64,000 nt of DNA from Betaproteobacteria bacterium (GTDB taxonomy: Bacteria > Pseudomonadota > Gammaproteobacteria > Burkholderiales > SG8-39): positions 1 through 64,000 of the forward strand of contig JACQTO010000156.1 of the NCBI GenBank assembly GCA_016210745.1, given 5' to 3'. Position numbers and translations under genes: made by a program. Positions 53,801 to 59,800 of the stretch are shown here, piece after piece; within the stretch, counting starts at the first letter, position 1, and each line of letters begins with the position of its first letter. A model generated the notes under the pieces. It was not told where the DNA came from and searched no databases. It saw only the letters and a program-made list of their open reading frames with translations.

Positions 53801-56800
53801 TTCCAGTTCGGCCAGGTATTCGGTGCTGCGCGCGTCTCTACGGCTGACGCTGGCTTGGGCGAAACCGCCCGGGTGGCGGCGGGCGACGAGGTCGAGACCG
53901 TGGAGACCACACTCGGCTTCCTGTCGCGCGGCATCAGCTTCCCGACCGTGGCGTTCGGCGGCGACGGCAACGACGAATTCAGCGGCTACAGCAACAAGGC
54001 CCTGCTCAAGCTCTTTGGCGAGGATGGCAACGACGAGTTCGTGGTGCGCGCGTTCCTCATCGCCGGCACCGACGACCTCGCCAGCACCGACACCGAAGTG
54101 AACGGCGGAGCAGGCGACGACCACGTCCAGTACAACATCAACGCACCGGTCAGCATCGACGGCGGCGCAGGCACCGACACGGTGGTCATCATCGGCACCG
54201 AGGCCGACGACAACTTCGTCATCACCAAGGAAGGCGTGCAGGGTGCGGGCCTCAATGTCGACTTCGTGTTCGTCGAGAAGCTTGAAGTGGACGGCATGGA
54301 AGGCAACGACCACTTCTTCATCTTGAGCACCAACCACAAGCTGGTGACCACCATCATCGGCGGCCTGGGCAGTGACACCTTCGACGTCGGCGGTGACGTT
54401 ACCGAGGAGATCGTCGCGCTCTCGATCGAGGGGCGCAGCGCTTTCATCAACCACAGCCTGGAAAGCACCGATCCGGACTTCGACGGGATCTTCGCCGAGG
54501 GCATCAAGCTCAACGTCGCGGACGGCGCAACCGGCACCTTCATCGTAACGGAAAGCGGCGGCAACACGCTGCTGGTCGAGGACAGCGGGGCGGAAGACAC
54601 GTACACGCTGAAGCTTGCCGTGCCGGCGCCGTTGGAGGCGACGGTGGCGTATGTAACGGTTTCTGGCGCGCTCGCGAGCTTCAAGGACAAGCAGGCGGGC
54701 GGCCAGGCGCTGCAGGTTTCGCTGACCGGCGACGTCGATGACTTCCACGACGCGCTGGTCTTAACATTCGATTCCACGCAATCCGGGCTCGATCCGTACG
54801 CGTGGGGCCGCGAGCAAACTATCCATGTGCGTGCCGTGCACGATACGGCGCAGGAAGGCGAGCGCACGGTCGTCATCAGCCACTCGAGCTACAGCAGCAA
54901 CCCGCTGTTCGACAACGTCAACATCGCGAACGTCGAAGTGAAGTTGATCGACGACGACAAGCCGGGCCTGGTGATCAAGGAAACCGGCGTCGGCACCGAG
55001 GCGGTCGAAGGTTTTGCCGGCGATACCTACACGGTCGCGCTGACACGCGCACCGGATGCGGGGGAAACGGTCACCGTAACCCTGGATTTCGACACGACGC
55101 AGATCTCGGCGCCGGCCACGTTGGTGTTTACGGCCGCCAACTGGAACCTCGCGCAGACCGTGACTGTTGCCGCCGCCAATGACGGCGATCCGGAAAACAC
55201 GCTCGAACGGACGATTACGCACACGGTGACCAGCGATGGCGCCGTGTTCGGAAGCGTGCTAGAAAAATCCGAGGTCGAGGTCCGGGTGCGCGACAACGAC
55301 GCCGGCGGCCTGCTGGTGACCCCGACCGAAGGGGCCACGCTGGTGGCCGAAGGCGTGGACGACACCTATACGCTGCAGCTCACGAAGGCACCGGTGGGCG
55401 ATGTCGTGGTCAGCATACTGACCGACGGCAAGACGATCGTATCGGCCGATCCGACAAGCCTGTTGCCGGGCCGGTTCTTCGACGACCTTTTGGACGCCCT
55501 GCCGCCGATCGTCACGTTTGACGCCACCAATTGGAACATTCCCTTCACGGTGCGTGTCGCGATCAATCCCGACGCCGAGGCAGACGTAGGCAGCCAGCCG
55601 GTACAGACTTTCCCGGCGCAGCCGCACACGCTGAACCAGATTAGCGGGCCGCTGATCATCGAGGGCAGCCTGATTCCGAACAAGGATCGTTCGATCAAGC
55701 CGGCGATAATGTTGCCGACCGAGACCGACGTGCCGCTGCCGGTGCTCGACATCAATGTCGACGAAAACACCCAGATCGACACGCTGAACGTCTTCAACGA
55801 CGGCAGCTCTTCGATGGATACCGGGACGCACGGCCTCGCCGCGGATGCCGCGCTACCGGGGCTCGATGCGATCTATGAGGTCGACCCGGGAGAACTCTCG
55901 ATCAACGAGTTCGGGCGCATTTCCGGGCTGCATATGGGCGACAGTCTGGCCCCGCTCGTGCTCAATTTCGGCACCGATGCAGTGCCCGACAACCGCACTT
56001 TCGAGCGCGGCATCACGTATCACGGACTCGAGGTGGCGGATATCCTCCTCGGCAGGAATGACGACACGTTTACGGTGGAAGCCACGGTCGTCACGCCGGT
56101 CACGGATCCCGCGACCGGCGCGCCCTCGGGCGCGTACTCCGGAACGATCACCGTCGTGCTGGGTGGCGGTGGCAGCGACACCCTTACGGTGACCGGCGGC
56201 GGTGGCGATATCGCGCCGCTGATCGTCTTCGGCGACACCAGCCAGGACGGCAGCTTCCACAACGCTACGACTGCCGAGCTGAACGCGTATCTCGCCGGAA
56301 CCTCGGCAGTGGTACCGTTCGGCCGCGAGTTCGTCAACCCGGGCAACGACACCATCGACGCCAGCGCATCCAACCTCGGCATCACGATCTACGGCGGGGA
56401 GGGAGACGACAATATCACCGGCAGCCAGGCGGGTGATCATCTAGCCGGCGGATCAGGCAACGATACGATCAACGGCGAGGGCGGCGTAGACCACATTTAC
56501 GGTGACGCGGGCTTCAACCTGAATCTCTCAATGCGCCTCGAGCAGGCGAATCTGCAGCACCAACAGATCCTGCTGGTCGTCAACAACGACGCAGCGACCG
56601 AGCCTACGAAGGATCTGCTCACGTCGGGTAACGACGTCATCAGCGGTGGCACCGGCGACGATATCATCTTCGGCGATTACGGGATCATCACGCAGGCATT
56701 CTTCACACAACGCCTTACCCGCGTAGGCGCGGTCGAGCGCATCGAGACGGTTAACCCGACCTCGGGGGCCGCCGACACGATCAACGGCAACGAGGGTGCC

Positions 56801-59800
56801 GATATCATTCTCGGCGGCGATGCCGGAGATACGATCAACGGCAATGAAGGCGCCAATATCATCTTCGGCGACGACGGCGTCATCGACTACGTGGTCGCAG
56901 ACGGCGACTGTGGTGACATCGACCTCATTGAGAGCACGTCTACTTCCGCGGGCGGCGGGATCGATTTGATCACGTCTGGTTCGGGCAGTGACATCGTGAT
57001 TGGCGGGCGGTTCGGCGACACGATCGATGCGGGCAATGGCGACAACCTGGTGATCGGCGACAGTGGGCGAATCCGCGCTGCGAGCGCGGACGCGCCGCAA
57101 CTCAGCGGGCTGCCGATGACGCTGGGTCGAATCGAAACCACGGCGTTCGGCGACGGCGGCATCGATACGGTGGACACCGGCTCGGGCAACGACATCGTGC
57201 TGGGCGGCCACCTCGGTGACACGCTGCGCGTGAGCGAGGGCAACAACATCGTTCTGGGCGACGACGGGGCCATCACCTACACCGGTTTGGACTTCGGTGG
57301 CACGAGCGCGGGCGACGATAGCGATGCGGGCGACATCGACGAAATCCTGTCGACTTCCACGACGGCGGCCGGCGGTGCGGACAGCATCACCTCGGGTGCC
57401 GGGCAGGAGATCATCGTCGGCGGACGCGAAGGCGACACGATCGATGCGGGCAATGGCGACAACCTGGTCATCGGCGACAGCGGCTGGATCCGCGCGGCGA
57501 GCTCGGACGCGCCGCAACTCGCGGGTCAGGCAATCACCTTGGGAATCGTGGAGACGACGGAGTTTGCGGACGGCGGTGGCGACACAATCACCACCGGCGA
57601 CGGCAGCGACATCGTCCTCGGCGGTGCGGCGGACGACGATGTCCGCTCGGGCAGCACCATGGACATCGTCCATGGTGACAATGCGCTGCTGAGCTATGTG
57701 GCGGATGGCGATGCGTCGGACCTCGATCTGGTCCAGACAACCGCCAACGCCATCGGTGGCGAGGACGTGATCCGCGGTGAAGGGGGGCAAGACGTGCTGA
57801 TCGGGGGTGCGCTGGGCGACCGCATTGACGGCGGTACCGAGCGCGACTTGATCTTCGGGGACAACGCCACGCTTGATCGCACCACCGGCGCAAACACCAA
57901 CCCGCGCTACCGCGTACTCGAAGGCAGCCAGATCTACGACAACGGCGTAGGGACGGGTTCGGCCAATGCGTCGCTGGTCACGGACGCGGAGCAACAGGTC
58001 CCTGGTGGGGCGGCGGCATGGGAAGACTTCGACATCACGCTGCTCGATCATGACGACGCCAACCAGGCTCTGGCCGGCAATACGCGCTTCGGCGACGATT
58101 ACATCGCCGGCGGCGCGCACGGCGATCAGATCTTCGGTCAGCTTGGGGGCGACACGATTCAGGGCGACGGGTCGATCGATCTTGCCACAGACGCCGGTGC
58201 ATTTCGCGACGCGGCGACGGGCGAGCTGATGGTGTCGGCTTCGGTCGAGGGTGCCGGCGATGGCGATGACTATGTCGAAGGCGGCGGCGGCAACGACGTC
58301 ATTTTCGGCGGTCTCGGCCAGGACGACCTCATCGGCGGCAGCTCGGAGCTCTTCAGCCTGGGTACGCCGGATGAGCGGCCCGACGGGTCGGATCTGATCT
58401 TCGGCGGGGCCGGGACCGAGATCCTGCGCAATGAAGTAGGCAACCTCACCGATGAGGGCGACGGCAGCCACGCCCGCGACGCTGACATGATCCTCGGCGA
58501 CAACGGCAACATCTTGCGCCTGGTGGGTGGAGCCGGTGCGCCGTTGGGCTTCAATTACGACAACGGCTACGGCGAACAGCTCGTGGTGCGCGCAGCCGAG
58601 TTGCTCGACTACACGCCGGGCGGGCCGGACAAGAGCGCAGCAGCCTGGGACGACAACGGCGCAGGCGATGAATTGCATGGCGAATCCGGCGACGACTTTG
58701 TCTACGGCATGACCGGCAACGACGTGCTGTTCGGCGAAGGCGAGGACGATGATCTGATCGGCGGCTGGGGCCACGACTGGATCTCCGGCGGCACCGGCCA
58801 GGATGGCGTGCTTGGGGATGACGGCCGCATCTTCACCAGCCGCAACGGCACGGCCGAACCCCTGTACGGCATTGCGGCAACGACACAGACCTTCATCAGC
58901 ACCCCGGGTGGTGTCCAGCAGGCCGACCTCAACATGACCGGCCATCTCAAGAAGTCGGTTGATCTCACGCCGTACAACCCGGTAAACAGCGGCATGGAGC
59001 TGTCCGATCCGGCGCAGGCCGACGACATCATCTATGGCGGACTCGGCAGCGACTTCCTGCACGGTGGCGCGGGCGACGACGCGATCTTGGGGGCCGAAGC
59101 GCTGCCCGATTTCTACGCCAAACCGCATAACCCGGGCGATGCGCTGGACTACAACCCGGCAACCGGTGAGTTCGCGCAGTATAGCGAGTACGAGCCGCGC
59201 ACCAAGATCGCCGGCTTCCTGTTGAATTTCGATGCAGGAGAAGGCGTCGCTGTAGGCACCGTCAACGGCGTAACCTACCACAGCGACGGCGACGACAAGA
59301 TCTTCGGCGATCTCGGCAACGACTGGCTGGTGGGCGGAACCGGGCGCGACAACCTGTATGGCGGCTGGGGCGACGATCTTCTCAACGCCGACGATGACCA
59401 GGATGGGCAGGGCGGTCTCAACGACGCGCCGGATACGCATACGAGCTACGAAGACCGAGCTTACGGCGGCGCTGGACGCGACGTATTGATCGGCAACACC
59501 GGCGGCGACCGGCTGATCGACTGGGCGGGCGAGTTCAATAGCTTTATCGTGCCGTTCGCGCCGTTTGGCCTGGGCACAGTGAGCCGCGCGCTGCAGCCGC
59601 AGCTTGCCGAGTTCCTGTACGCGCTGTCCGCTTCCGACGGGGTGGATATGACCCGCGGCGGCGATTCGGCGCGCAACGGCGAGCCCGACGGCGAGCTGGG
59701 TGTCGTGCGGCAGCAGGACTTTGCGTGGCAAGACCAGACCGGCGCGCCTGACGATCCGCAGCCCGGCAATATTCCGGGCGGCGCGCGCGATGTCCTGCGC

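Noticed and set aside
56528-59731. 1067-aa minus-strand ORF antisense to the RTX region of giant gene 2
   Set aside because: Repetitive VVAxAAxDxVxxR-type composition is the mirror of GGxGxD codons in GC-rich DNA, with no domain motif or start context. Several similar antisense ORFs (21043-23352, 24835-26403, 27859-29706, 35360-37027, 49133-51067, 53132-54748) have the same explanation.
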